Of a stretch of DNA of 64,000 nt, positions 37,969-47,774 are shown piece by piece. Both the position numbers and the translations under genes were made by a program. The stretch spans positions 202,853 to 266,852 of the forward strand of contig NZ_VMDU01000005.1 in the NCBI RefSeq assembly GCF_008271465.1, written 5' to 3'. Under the pieces are notes generated by a model. That model was given only the letters and a program-made list of their open reading frames with translations. It was not told where the DNA came from and did not search any database. Within the stretch, counting starts at the first letter, position 1. Each line of letters opens with the position of its first letter. Source of the stretch: Tabrizicola flagellatus (GTDB lineage: Bacteria > Pseudomonadota > Alphaproteobacteria > Rhodobacterales > Rhodobacteraceae).

Positions 37969-38075
37969 GACCGGGTCCTCCAGAGACAGGCGCGGCCGAT
38001 GGCCCCCGCGCCGGGGCTTCGGAAAAGAGTAGCATCCGGGACGCGCAATCTCAACCGAAGGCGGGCGCCTACGCG

Positions 38076-38645
38076 CTATTCGGCGGCTTGGCAAGGCTTG
38101 ATCGCGCGCAGGACCTCGGGACCGAGCAGGTCGGACAGCCGCCCGTCGGCGACCAGCGGCAGGAAGGGGCCATCCGCCGCCACCCGGAGCAGGACCGAGC
38201 CCCGGGCCTCTGGCGCGGGTCCATCGCCGATCGCGCAGCCGCCGATCCCGAGGCCGAGCTGCCCCCGCGCCGCCCCTTCGCGCTTCCACCCCGCGATTTC
38301 CGCCTGAAAGGCGCGCATCCGGGCGACCTCGGCCTCGGCGATGGCAAAGCCGCGGGCGGTGGCGCCAGCCGGCAGGGCGACGCCGGGCGGAGCGGGGCGG
38401 TCCGCAAGGCGGAAGCTGCCCGAGAGCCGATCTTTCCCCCGGGAGGCGGAGAGATCCAGCCGGGCGCTGCCGGGCGTGACTGCAAGGCCGGGCGGCAGGA
38501 TCACGACCAGTTCCAGCGCGGCCGGATCGGCCGTCAGCGGGTCGAACGCGGCAAGGCGCGCCGCCGTGGAGGGAACGACCGAGGCACAGGCGGAGAGCGC
38601 AAGAAGGCCAAGGAAGGCGCGCAGGGCAGAGAGCATGAGAGTCAC
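38076..38645 (-). CDS. Putative lipoprotein of unknown function
   Basis: 189 residues. A signal sequence ending in the lipobox LALSACAS predicts lipid attachment at Cys20. The mature part is Ala/Leu/Gly-rich with ten-residue beta-like stretches (LELVVILPPGLAV, SARLDLSAS), one Cys pair (GGCAIG ... KPCQAAE), and no motif I recognise. An ATG three codons in is an alternative start. It lies 107 bases upstream of rsfS on the same strand. Confidence 0.65.
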   Translation of the reverse strand: MTLMLSALRAFLGLLALSACASVVPSTAARLAAFDPLTADPAALELVVILPPGLAVTPGSARLDLSASRGKDRLSGSFRLADRPAPPGVALPAGATARGFAIAEAEVARMRAFQAEIAGWKREGAARGQLGLGIGGCAIGDGPAPEARGSVLLRVAADGPFLPLVADGRLSDLLGPEVLRAIKPCQAAE

Positions 38646-38647
38646 CT

Positions 38648-38680
38648 TTGACAGCCAGATTTTACTATTTTACGATAAAA
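38648..38680 (+). promoter_or_regulatory. Sigma-70 promoter and AT-rich operator of the DUF2975/HTH pair
   Basis: TTGACA (38648-38653), 17 bases, then TACGAT (38671-38676). The -10 lies inside TTTTA-CGA-TAAAA (38668-38680), a 5-bp palindrome, and TTTTACTA/TTTTACGA is a tandem repeat over it. This stretch is much richer in A and T than the rest of the window. Binding by the downstream HTH protein is inferred. Confidence 0.6.
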
Positions 38681-38704
38681 CATCGTCGCAAAGGGAGAAT
38701 GTCA

Positions 38705-39235
38705 ATGGAGGAAATCGCGCGTCTGCGGAAACTGTCGGGCATCCTGTATGGGGTCGCGCTGGCCCTGTCGGCGATTCTGCCGGTCGTGGTGCTGATCTAT
38801 GCTGGCAAGGGGGTGACGGACCCGTCCTCGCTGTTGGCCCAGGCGCCCCTTGTGCCGGCGGGGACGCCGGTCAGCCAGGTTCAGGCCGGGCTGGTCGGGG
38901 CGCTGGGCATCCTCTCGGTCCTGCCGATGGTCGCAGCCTTGCGCGGGATGGCGCGGCTGTTCGGCCGCTATGCCGAGGGCACCGTGCTGGAGGCCGGCAA
39001 TGCCGAGACGATCCTGCGGATCGGCCGCGCGCTGGTCCTGGTGGCGCTGTTCACCATCCTGGTGCCCACGGCGCAGACCCTGATCCTCAGCTGGGCCGCG
39101 CCGGACAAGGTGCTCGCGATCGGGCTTGACGGCGGCACGCTGGGCTTCCTGATGGCGGCCGGGCTGTTGACCGTGATCGGCTGGGCAATGCGCGAGGCGG
39201 CGCGGGTCAAGGCCGAGAACGAGGGCTTCGTCTGA
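38705..39235 (+). CDS. DUF2975 family membrane protein
   Basis: 176 residues. Four membrane helices (about 12-32, 60-80, 105-125, 145-165) and the pattern of DUF2975, a family nearly always paired with a small YozG-type HTH protein. GGGAGA lies six bases before the chosen ATG; another ATG two codons earlier is too close to it. Function is unknown. The stop and the HTH start share TGATG, so the two are coupled. Confidence 0.8.
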   Translation: MEEIARLRKLSGILYGVALALSAILPVVVLIYAGKGVTDPSSLLAQAPLVPAGTPVSQVQAGLVGALGILSVLPMVAALRGMARLFGRYAEGTVLEAGNAETILRIGRALVLVALFTILVPTAQTLILSWAAPDKVLAIGLDGGTLGFLMAAGLLTVIGWAMREAARVKAENEGFV

Positions 39236-39465
39236 TGCCTCCCCGCAGCATGCAGATCGTCGTCCGTCTGGACGTGATGCTGGCCCGGCGCAAGATGCGC
39301 TCGCGCGAGCTGGCCGAGAGGATCGGGATCACCGAGCAGAACCTGTCGCTGCTGAAATCGGGCAAGGTCAAGGGCATCCGCTTCGAGACGCTTGCCGCGA
39401 TCTGCGCCGCGCTGGACTGCCAGCCCGGCGACATCCTGGAAGCGGTGCCAGCGGGCGAGGCCTGA
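39235..39465 (+). CDS. XRE/Cro-type helix-turn-helix regulator (YozG-like)
   Basis: 76 residues. A HTH_26 domain covers most of it: RKMRSRELAERIGITEQNLSLLKSGKVKGIRFETLAAICAALDCQPGDIL in order (recognition helix around EQNLSLLKSG). YozG-like proteins typically repress their own operon with a DUF2975 membrane partner. The palindrome at 38668-38680 is the natural candidate site. It ends 9 bases from the convergent CoA-transferase gene. Confidence 0.9.
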   Translation: MPPRSMQIVVRLDVMLARRKMRSRELAERIGITEQNLSLLKSGKVKGIRFETLAAICAALDCQPGDILEAVPAGEA

Positions 39466-39474
39466 GCCTGGCTG

Positions 39475-40611
39475 TCAGCCCTTCTTGCCCAGCACCTCGG
39501 CCTGGTGCTGGCCCAGACGCGGCGCGGGGCGGTCCAGCGCCAGTTCGGCCGCCGAGAAGGTCATCGGGCTGCGCACGCCCGGCACGCCCTCTGGCGCGAT
39601 CCGCATGCCCCGCGCTATGACCTGCGGATCGGCAAAGACCTCGGCCATGTCGTTGATCGGCCCGGCGGGGACGCCCTCGGCCTCGCAGGCGGCCAGAAGG
39701 TCGGCCTTGGCGAACCGGCGCGTGGCGGCGGTCAGCCTTTCCGTCAGCGCGGCGCGGTTGGTCACGCGGTCGGCGTTGGTCAGGAAGGCGGGATCGGTCG
39801 CAAGCTCCGGCAGCCCGAGGATCGCGCAGAGCCGCTGATACTGCGCGTCGTTGCCGGTGGCGAGGATGATCCAGCCGTCCTTGCAGTCGAACACCGCGTA
39901 AGGCGCGAGGTTCGGATGCGCGTTGCCCATCAGACCCGGCGGCTTGCCCGAGGCGAGGTAGTTCATCGCCTGGTTCGCCATGATCGAGGTCGCCACGTCC
40001 AGCAGCGCCATGTCGATGTGCTGGCCCTCGCCCGTCCGTCCACGCTGGATCAAGGCGGCAAGGATCGCGGTCGCGGCATAGACCCCGGTGAACACGTCCG
40101 TCACCGCCACGCCCACCTTCTGTGGCTGGCCGTCGGCGGGGCCGGTCACGCTCATCAACCCGGACATGCCCTGGATGATGAAGTCATAGCCCGCACGATG
40201 CGCGTAGGGGCCGGTCTGGCCGAAGCCGGTGATCGAACAGTAGATCAGCCGCGGGTTCACCTTGCGCAGGCTGTCGTAGTCCAGCCCGTATTTCGCCAGG
40301 CCCCCGACCTTGAAGTTCTCGATCACCACATCGGCGTCAGCGACCAGGCGGCGCACGGTCTCCTGCCCTTCGGGTGTGCGGAAATCGCAGGTGATGCCGC
40401 GCTTGCCGCGGTTCGCGGCGTGGAAATAGGCGGCGGAGCGTTCCCCTTCCACCTCGAGGAACGGAGGCCCCCAGCGCCGGGTGTCGTCGCCCTCGGGCGC
40501 CTCGACCTTGATGACTTCGGCCCCGAGGTCGGCCAGCGTCTGGCCTGCCCAGGGCCCGGCCAGGATCCGCGCCAGTTCGATGACACGGATCCCTTGCAGA
40601 GGTGTGGTCAT
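39475..40611 (-). CDS. CaiB/BaiF family CoA-transferase
   Basis: 378 residues. Family III CoA-transferase with ILAGPWAGQTLADLGAEVIKVE at the N-terminus, RGKRGITCDF, and GHIDMALLDV-type segment QHIDMALLDVATS with the catalytic Asp. It moves CoA between carboxylates. Substrate is unknown. The ATG overlaps the DsbA stop by 4 bases, an odd functional pairing. In many alphaproteobacteria the next gene after this DUF721-dsbA pair is smc, which is not here. Confidence 0.9.
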   Translation of the reverse strand: MTTPLQGIRVIELARILAGPWAGQTLADLGAEVIKVEAPEGDDTRRWGPPFLEVEGERSAAYFHAANRGKRGITCDFRTPEGQETVRRLVADADVVIENFKVGGLAKYGLDYDSLRKVNPRLIYCSITGFGQTGPYAHRAGYDFIIQGMSGLMSVTGPADGQPQKVGVAVTDVFTGVYAATAILAALIQRGRTGEGQHIDMALLDVATSIMANQAMNYLASGKPPGLMGNAHPNLAPYAVFDCKDGWIILATGNDAQYQRLCAILGLPELATDPAFLTNADRVTNRAALTERLTAATRRFAKADLLAACEAEGVPAGPINDMAEVFADPQVIARGMRIAPEGVPGVRSPMTFSAAELALDRPAPRLGQHQAEVLGKKG

Positions 40612-41240
40612 TCCTTGGCCAGCTCGGCGTCGATGATCGCCTTGAGGTCGGCGTAGGTCATGTTGGAATGCTTGGTGCCGTTGATGAACAGCGTGGGCGT
40701 GCCTTGCACCCCGTCGGCCTCGAAATTGGTCTGGAACTGCTTGATCAGCGCCTCGGCATGGGGCGCGTCGTTCAGGCAGGCGTCCATCGCGGCATCCTCC
40801 AGCCCCGCCGCGCGGCCGATGGTCTTGAGCTGTTCGACCACGGCCTGCGGGCTTTCTGCGGCCGCCCATTCCTTCTGCTTGGAAAACAGCATGTCCTGGA
40901 TGCCGAAATAGCGCATCTCGCCGCCGCAGCGAGCGATCAGAGCCGCCCAGAGGCCATAGCGGTCGAAATAGACCTCGCGCAGGGTGAAATGCACCTTGCC
41001 GGTGTCGATGTAGTCCTTCTTCAGCTGGGTGAAGACGTTGTCGTGGAAATCCGCGCAATGCGGGCAGGTGAAGCTGGCATATTCGACGATCTTGACCTTG
41101 GCGTCGGGCGATCCCAGCGAATAGTCGCTGACTGCGGGGGCGGCGGCCTCGGTGGTGGTTTCCTGGGCCAGCGCCGGGGTCATGGCCGCGGTGGCGGCAG
41201 CGGCAAGGGCGATCATGGCCCGGCGGTTAAGTTTCATCAT
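40608..41240 (-). CDS. DsbA-family periplasmic thiol oxidoreductase
   Basis: 210 residues. A signal peptide (MMKLNRRAMIALAAAA... cut near ALA) precedes a thioredoxin fold with active site FTCPHC and the cis-Pro loop VQGTPTLFING. A helical insertion lies between. Related to the DsbA/BdbD and Com1 group (PF13462). It probably oxidises or isomerises periplasmic cysteines. The N-terminal NRR is followed by a hydrophobic stretch, so Tat export is conceivable but Sec is more likely. Start is one of two adjacent ATGs. Confidence 0.9.
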   Translation of the reverse strand: MMKLNRRAMIALAAAATAAMTPALAQETTTEAAAPAVSDYSLGSPDAKVKIVEYASFTCPHCADFHDNVFTQLKKDYIDTGKVHFTLREVYFDRYGLWAALIARCGGEMRYFGIQDMLFSKQKEWAAAESPQAVVEQLKTIGRAAGLEDAAMDACLNDAPHAEALIKQFQTNFEADGVQGTPTLFINGTKHSNMTYADLKAIIDAELAKE

Positions 41241-41255
41241 CGGTCGGCGTCCTTT

Positions 41256-41792
41256 TCAGCCCGAAGTTCTGGGTCGGGGGCGAGTTAAGATGTTTTGCGC
41301 CAGCTGTTCAAGCGCGCTGCGCAAGCCCGGATCGGAGACACCTTCGGCCACGATAGCGGCCCTTGCGGCCACGGCCGGATCGGCGGGCTTCGCTGCCTTG
41401 GGCGCAGGGGTGAATTCGGCCTGACCCTCGGCAAAGCCGGTGGCGGCGGTCTGGGTCAGGTGGATGTGCTGGATGGCGGCATAGCCATAGACGGCATTCA
41501 CCCGTTCCTTCAACTGCGGCAGCGCCATCTGCACCATCGGCGCCTCGCTGGCCTTGACCAGAAGGGTCAGCGTCGCCCCGAACCCGCCCTTGCCATAGCC
41601 GATCTTCACCGGCCGGGTCCGGCGCGCCATGTCCTCGCCCGCGACCTCGGCCCAGTGGGTCAGCAGACGCGCGACGGCAAAGCCGCGCGACTCTCCGGCC
41701 ACGCGCAGCGCGTCCTTCATCAGTCCGAAGGCAGGCTCGAACCCGCGCATCCGGTGCTCGGCACTGGGTGAGGGGAGGGGCTGGCGGCTCAT
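41256..41792 (-). CDS. DUF721 / DciA-like protein
   Basis: 178 residues. The DUF721 core (about 25-110) shows LLTHWAEVAGEDMARRTRPVKI, a KH-like fold, and L(T/V)LLVKASEAPMVQMALPQLKERVN. In many bacteria DciA loads the replicative helicase. A disordered Ala/Pro/Lys stretch follows (TPAPKAAKPADPA). It lies divergent from mutY, in the conserved alphaproteobacterial order mutY-DUF721-dsbA. Whether this divergent member acts as DciA is inferred. Confidence 0.8.
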   Translation of the reverse strand: MSRQPLPSPSAEHRMRGFEPAFGLMKDALRVAGESRGFAVARLLTHWAEVAGEDMARRTRPVKIGYGKGGFGATLTLLVKASEAPMVQMALPQLKERVNAVYGYAAIQHIHLTQTAATGFAEGQAEFTPAPKAAKPADPAVAARAAIVAEGVSDPGLRSALEQLAQNILTRPRPRTSG

Positions 41793-41957
41793 CTGCTCCT
41801 GTCCTTTGCGCCCATTCTACCTGATGCGCGGCCCCTCGCCAGAGGCAAGGCTGAAACAGGAATAAACATTGCGTCAGCGGATGGTTACCCGGTGCCCGGA
41901 CGCCCGGCGCGGCCGCGCCCTCTGGCCGCCGGCGTCGCGTCCGCTATCTTCGCCCCG

Positions 41958-43001
41958 ATGCAGGCCCCCGAATCCCTTTCCGCCCGGCTCCTGTCCTGGT
42001 ACGACCGCTTCGCCCGCGCGATGCCCTGGCGGGTCCCGCCACAGGACCGTGCAGCGGGCATCCGCCCCGACCCCTACCGCGTCTGGCTGTCCGAGGTCAT
42101 GCTGCAGCAGACCACCGTCGCGGCGGTGAAGGATTACTTCCACCGCTTCACCGCGCGCTGGCCCACGGTAAACGACCTTGCCGCCGCCGAGGATGCGCAG
42201 GTGATGGGCGAATGGGCGGGACTGGGCTACTACGCCCGCGCCCGCAATCTGCTCAGATGCGCCCGGGCGGTCGCCTCGGACCATGGTGGCCGGTTCCCCG
42301 CGACCCGCGACGCCCTTCTGGCACTGCCCGGGATCGGGCCCTACACGGCCTCCGCCATCGCGGCCATCGCCTTCGACGAACCCGCGACCGTGGTCGATGG
42401 CAACGTCGAGCGCGTGATCGCGCGCCTTCACCTGGTCGAGACCCCGCTTCCCGCCGCCAAGCCGGAACTCACGGCGCTAGCCGCCCGGCTGACCCCGACC
42501 TCCCGCCCCGGCGACTATGCCCAGGCCATCATGGACCTCGGCGCCACCATCTGCACCCCCCGCTCTCCGGCCTGCGGGATCTGTCCGTGGTCGGATGCCT
42601 GCCGCGCACGGGCAAGGGGCGTCCAGGCCGAGCTTCCCCGCAAGACCCCGAAGCCCGACAAGCCCATCCGGCGCGGCACGCTCTGGCTTGGTCACGGGGA
42701 CGGCGCCATCCTCCTGGAACGCCGCCCGGAGAAGGGCCTCCTCGGCGGGATGCTGGGTTTTCCCGGGGACGGCTGGGACGGGCAGGGGGGGCCGGCACCG
42801 GCCGTCGCCGACTGGCAGGATATCGGCGAGGTGCGCCACACCTTCACCCATTTCCACCTGATCCTGTCGGTCCGGGTCGCCCGGCTGGACGGCCCCCCGG
42901 ACCGGGGCGAGATGATCCCGCACCACCAGTTCCGCCCTGCCGACCTGCCCACGGTCATGCGCAAGGCCTGGGATCTCGCCCGGGGTCAGCTTTCAGGATG
43001 A
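41958..43001 (+). CDS. mutY: Adenine DNA glycosylase MutY
   Basis: 347 residues from the ATG at MQAPESLSARLLSWY. It has the catalytic Glu in LSEVMLQQTTVA, the helix-hairpin-helix LPGIGPYTASAIAAIAF, catalytic Asp in VDGNVERVIARL and the 4Fe-4S ligands C-x6-C-x2-C-x5-C in CTPRSPACGICPWSDAC. A C-terminal NUDIX-like domain (about 235-345) recognises 8-oxoG. It removes A opposite 8-oxoG. The family B repeat follows it. Confidence 0.96.
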   Translation: MQAPESLSARLLSWYDRFARAMPWRVPPQDRAAGIRPDPYRVWLSEVMLQQTTVAAVKDYFHRFTARWPTVNDLAAAEDAQVMGEWAGLGYYARARNLLRCARAVASDHGGRFPATRDALLALPGIGPYTASAIAAIAFDEPATVVDGNVERVIARLHLVETPLPAAKPELTALAARLTPTSRPGDYAQAIMDLGATICTPRSPACGICPWSDACRARARGVQAELPRKTPKPDKPIRRGTLWLGHGDGAILLERRPEKGLLGGMLGFPGDGWDGQGGPAPAVADWQDIGEVRHTFTHFHLILSVRVARLDGPPDRGEMIPHHQFRPADLPTVMRKAWDLARGQLSG

Positions 43002-43012
43002 TCCGGAACAAA

Positions 43013-43041
43013 GCCAAGATTCTTCGACGAAAAATCTTGGC
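43013..43041. repeat. Hairpin repeat family B, copy 2
   Basis: GCCAAGATTCTTCG and CGAAAAATCTTGGC form a 14-bp stem with one mismatch around a single A. The ATTCTTCG-x-CGAA core is shared with the copy at 14144-14172. It lies 11 bases after the mutY stop; no T-run follows. Confidence 0.7.
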
Positions 43042-43094
43042 CACCCGCCCGTTGGCGACTTTGATGCCGGTCGAGCTTGATCTAGACTGCCGGC

Positions 43095-44210
43095 ATGAGC
43101 CCTTTGCCCGCCGTCCTGCCGTTCTGGCTGTCCCTTGCCCTGCCGCCGCTCGCGGTCATCGGGCTCTGGTTCGGCGGCTGGACCATCGCGCTCCTGCCTC
43201 TCTCGACCTGGTGGCTTTTCACCCTGCTGGATGCAATCACCGGCCACAACACAGCCAATCCCGATCCGCAGACGCCAGAGGCGCAGCTGGGCGCCTACCG
43301 GATGGTCACGCTGGTCTGGTTCCCGATCCAGCTTGCGCTGCTGGTGGCCATGCTCTGGTTCGTCCCGCGCGCCGACCACCTGGACGCCGGCGAGAAGCTG
43401 GCGCTGTTCTTCGGCATGGGGGTCGTCTCGGGCACCATCGGCATCAACTATGCGCATGAGCTGATGCACCAGAGGTCGCGGCTGGAGCGCTGGCTTGCCG
43501 ACCTGCTCCTCGCCTCGGTGCTGTATTCGCATTTCCGGTCGGAACATCTGCGCGTCCACCACATCCATGTCGGCACTCCACGCGATCCGGTGACCGCGCG
43601 CTACAACGAGGGCTTCCATCGCTATTTCCCCCGCGTGCTGCGGCAATGCCCGCCTTCGGCCTGGCGGGCCGAGGTGGTGATGCTGGCCCGGCGCGGCCTG
43701 CCCTGGTGGCACCGGACAAACCCGTTCTGGCGCTATGCCGCCTTGCAGGCAGGGTTTCTCGCGCTTGCACTGGGGCTGGGCGGCTGGGAGGGGTTGGGGC
43801 TGTTCCTGGTCCAGGCCGTCACCGCGATCTGGCAGCTGGAGCTGGTGAACTACATCGAACACTACGGCCTGACGCGCCGCCATCTCGGCGGGGGACGCTA
43901 TGAACATGTCCTGCCGCGCCACAGCTGGAACGCGGACCAGCGCGCCTCGAACTGGCTGCTGATCAATCTCCAGCGCCATTCCGACCATCACTACAAACCC
44001 GATAGGCGCTTTCCGGTCCTGCAGACCTACCCGCCGGAAGAGGCGCCGCAGCTGCCCTTCGGCTATCCGCTGATGACCATGGCAGCGATGGTCCCGCCCT
44101 TGTGGAAGCGGATCATGAACCCCCGCGTCCGCGCCTGGCGGCGTCGGCATTACCCCGACATCGGCGATTGGCACCCCTACAACAAGGCGCTGAACCCGGT
44201 CGCAGGCTGA
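43095..44210 (+). CDS. AlkB-type di-iron alkane 1-monooxygenase (membrane)
   Basis: 371 residues with about six membrane helices. The histidine boxes are HELMH (121-125), HLRVHHIH (151-158), NYIEHYGL and LQRHSDHH (about 297), the pattern of AlkB and XylM integral-membrane hydroxylases. The reaction is terminal hydroxylation of alkanes or a related hydrocarbon with a rubredoxin/NADH donor. No rubredoxin or ferredoxin gene is adjacent, so electron supply comes from elsewhere. All eight metal-binding histidines are present as far as I can see. Confidence 0.88.
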   Translation: MSPLPAVLPFWLSLALPPLAVIGLWFGGWTIALLPLSTWWLFTLLDAITGHNTANPDPQTPEAQLGAYRMVTLVWFPIQLALLVAMLWFVPRADHLDAGEKLALFFGMGVVSGTIGINYAHELMHQRSRLERWLADLLLASVLYSHFRSEHLRVHHIHVGTPRDPVTARYNEGFHRYFPRVLRQCPPSAWRAEVVMLARRGLPWWHRTNPFWRYAALQAGFLALALGLGGWEGLGLFLVQAVTAIWQLELVNYIEHYGLTRRHLGGGRYEHVLPRHSWNADQRASNWLLINLQRHSDHHYKPDRRFPVLQTYPPEEAPQLPFGYPLMTMAAMVPPLWKRIMNPRVRAWRRRHYPDIGDWHPYNKALNPVAG

Positions 44211-44216
44211 GCGGGC

Positions 44217-45761
44217 TCAGCAGACGACCTCGATCAGCCGCGGGCCGCGCTGGGCCATTGCCTCGGCAAAGGCGGTGTTGAAGCCGGCCATGTCGGCGAC
44301 ACGCACTCCCGCCACGCCATGCCCCTGCGCCAGCGCCACCCAGTCCAGCGCCGGCCCCTCGACATCGAACATGCGTTGCGCGTTGCGACCGACCTCGTTC
44401 ACCCCCATCGCCGCCAGCTCGTCGCGCAGGATCTGGTAGCCGCGGTTGGCGAAGATCACCACGGTCACGTCCAGCCCCTCGCGCGCCATGGTCCACAGCG
44501 ACTGCAGCGTGTACATCCCCGACCCGTCGCCCTCCAGCACCACGACCTTGCGGTCCGGGCAGGCCACCGCCGCGCCCACGGCATTGGGCAGGCCAAAGCC
44601 GATCGAGCCGCCGGTGATCGTCAGCGCATCATGCCCCCGCGCCCGCTTCAGCCCCGGCGCAAGGAAGTAGGAGGCCGAGATCCCCTCGTCCACCACCACC
44701 GCGTCCTCGGGCATAAGCGCGGCGATCGCCTCGCCGACCTTGGTAACGGTCAGCTCGCCCTCGGGCAGGGCGGGCAGGTCGAGGGACACGAAATCCTCCG
44801 ACCCAAGCGCGGCCTCGCCCAGTTCGGCGGCCAGCGCCTGAAGGGTCCAGGCGATGTCCATGTCGCGGCTGCACAGGTCGATCAGCCGGGTGTCGGGGTC
44901 GTCCGGGGTGGAGGGAAGCCCGGGATAGGCGAAGAAGCCCGCCGGACGGGTCGTGCCGCAGAGGACCAGCGCCGGGGCGCCCTGCAAGAGCTTCAGGTTC
45001 TCTTCGATCCGGTAGGCCATGCGCTCGATCCTCACCGCGCCCGCCCCACGGCGGAAACGGCTGACGAAGAAGGGCTGCATCAGCCGCGCCCCCGCCGCCT
45101 TGGTCAGCCGTTTCGCCAGCAGGCCAAGGTCAGTGAACAGCACCGGCCCATCGACCAGGAGCACCGCCCCCGGCTGGCGCAGCGCCCTGGCGGCGGCCTT
45201 CACCTCGGCCTCGGAGGGCCGGCGCAGCGCTGGCGGAGGGGCGGCGACCGCGTGGCCCGTGGCCGGCTCCCAGGCGGTGTTTGCCGGCAGGATCAGCGTG
45301 GCGATCTGCCCACCCTTCGCCCGTGCGGCCTGCACCGCCTCGGCAGCGTCCTGCGCAACCTTGCCTGCCTCGGAACAGACGCGCGTCCAGTGCGACACGG
45401 CCTGCGACACGCCCACCGTGTCGCCCTTCAGCGGCGCCTCGAAGCGCAGATGATAGTCGGCATGGTCGCCCATGATGTTCAGGACACCCGACTGCGCCTT
45501 TCGGGCATTGTGCAGGTTGGCGAAGGCGTTGCCGAAGCCGGGCGCCAGATGCAGAAGCGTCGCTGCCACCTCTCCCGCCATTCGGTAGTAGCCGTCCGCC
45601 GCGCCGGACACTCCGCCCTCGAACAGGCAGAGGATGCAGCGCATCTCGGGGTGGCGGTCCAGCGCCGCGACGAAATGCATCTCGGACGTTCCGGGATTGG
45701 CAAAGCAGACCCTGACACCCGAGGCCAGCAGCGTCTCGACCAGGGCATTCGCACCGTTCAT
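44217..45761 (-). CDS. Thiamine diphosphate-dependent enzyme of the acetolactate synthase large subunit type
   Basis: 514 residues. N-terminal PYR domain with LFEGGVSGAADGYYRMAG (activating Glu), a central domain, and C-terminal PP domain with VVVLEGDGSGMYTLQSLWTM (GDG...N type metal/ThDP motif) followed by VIFANRGYQI. It is shorter than IlvB (about 570) and lacks an associated regulatory subunit, so it is more likely a decarboxylase or carboligase of another pathway, such as a benzoylformate decarboxylase relative. Coupled by a 4-base overlap to the DUF2062 gene upstream. Confidence 0.82.
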   Translation of the reverse strand: MNGANALVETLLASGVRVCFANPGTSEMHFVAALDRHPEMRCILCLFEGGVSGAADGYYRMAGEVAATLLHLAPGFGNAFANLHNARKAQSGVLNIMGDHADYHLRFEAPLKGDTVGVSQAVSHWTRVCSEAGKVAQDAAEAVQAARAKGGQIATLILPANTAWEPATGHAVAAPPPALRRPSEAEVKAAARALRQPGAVLLVDGPVLFTDLGLLAKRLTKAAGARLMQPFFVSRFRRGAGAVRIERMAYRIEENLKLLQGAPALVLCGTTRPAGFFAYPGLPSTPDDPDTRLIDLCSRDMDIAWTLQALAAELGEAALGSEDFVSLDLPALPEGELTVTKVGEAIAALMPEDAVVVDEGISASYFLAPGLKRARGHDALTITGGSIGFGLPNAVGAAVACPDRKVVVLEGDGSGMYTLQSLWTMAREGLDVTVVIFANRGYQILRDELAAMGVNEVGRNAQRMFDVEGPALDWVALAQGHGVAGVRVADMAGFNTAFAEAMAQRGPRLIEVVC

Positions 45762-46408
45762 TTCCCGTTCCCTTCATCTGTCGCCTCGGCCTTCGCCGAC
45801 AGCTTCTGTGCCCGCGCCTCGCGCCTGGCAGCCCGCAGTTTCTGATAGCCGTTCAGGGCCGGCAGGCTGAGCCAGTACGACGCGATCGCCGCGACCAGGC
45901 CGGGGCCCATGCCACCGACCAGATAGGGCAGGAACACGCCGCGGAAGAACCGCTCCAGCCGGTCCCAGCGCATCTCCTCTGCGGTGAAGATCGCACGGAC
46001 ATTCCGGTAGATCTCGTCGCCCGCCTGTCCGAAGGCCGTCATGACCTGCGACATGGGAACCCCATCGGCCCTGGTGCCCAGGATCGTCTGGCCGAGGTCG
46101 ATCGACAGCATCGCGATGAACGGGAAGGTCAGGGGGTTGCCTGCCGCGGTGCCGATCAGCGAGGCGATGATGTTGCCGCGGATGATCCAGGCCAGGAACA
46201 CCGCCAGGAAGAAATGCAGCCCGAACAGCGGCGTGAAGGAGGCGAAGACCCCGCAGGCGATCCCCCGCGCGATCCGGTGCGGTGCGTCGGGGATGCGGCT
46301 GGCGCGATGGCGCAGATAGCGGAACGCCCGGCCCCAGCCACCTCGCGGCAGCACCAGGGCGCGCAGCTTTTGCCAGAGGCTGAGTGGCTTGCGTCGGCGA
46401 AAGACCAT
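45758..46408 (-). CDS. DUF2062 membrane protein
   Basis: 216 residues. DUF2062 is seen in HRIARGIACGVFASFTPLFGLHFFLAVF and NIIASLIGTAAGNPLTFP, with three or four membrane helices and a charged C-terminal tail (REARAQKLSAKAEATDEG). The family is widespread with unknown function. The ATG region of the next gene overlaps its stop by 4 bases. Confidence 0.9.
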   Translation of the reverse strand: MVFRRRKPLSLWQKLRALVLPRGGWGRAFRYLRHRASRIPDAPHRIARGIACGVFASFTPLFGLHFFLAVFLAWIIRGNIIASLIGTAAGNPLTFPFIAMLSIDLGQTILGTRADGVPMSQVMTAFGQAGDEIYRNVRAIFTAEEMRWDRLERFFRGVFLPYLVGGMGPGLVAAIASYWLSLPALNGYQKLRAARREARAQKLSAKAEATDEGNGK

Positions 46409-46485
46409 CCGTGTTCCATCCCGATATCAGAACCGGGATAGGAAACCTGGGGGCCGGGATCAACCAACTCGAGGCCAAGGAACGG

Positions 46486-46515
46486 AAAAAACCCCGCCAG
46501 GACATCCCGGCGGGG
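46486..46515 (-). terminator. Rho-independent terminator of ccrM
   Basis: On the minus strand CCCCGCC and GGCGGGG (7 bp) enclose a 10-base loop and are followed by TTTTTT. It lies 48 bases after the ccrM stop. Confidence 0.88.
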
Positions 46516-46562
46516 TGAAGGTGTCCCCCAGGCGGACCGGGGGACAGGCGTGTTCCGAAATC

Positions 46563-47772
<1,210 letters not shown>

Positions 47773-47774
<2 letters not shown>

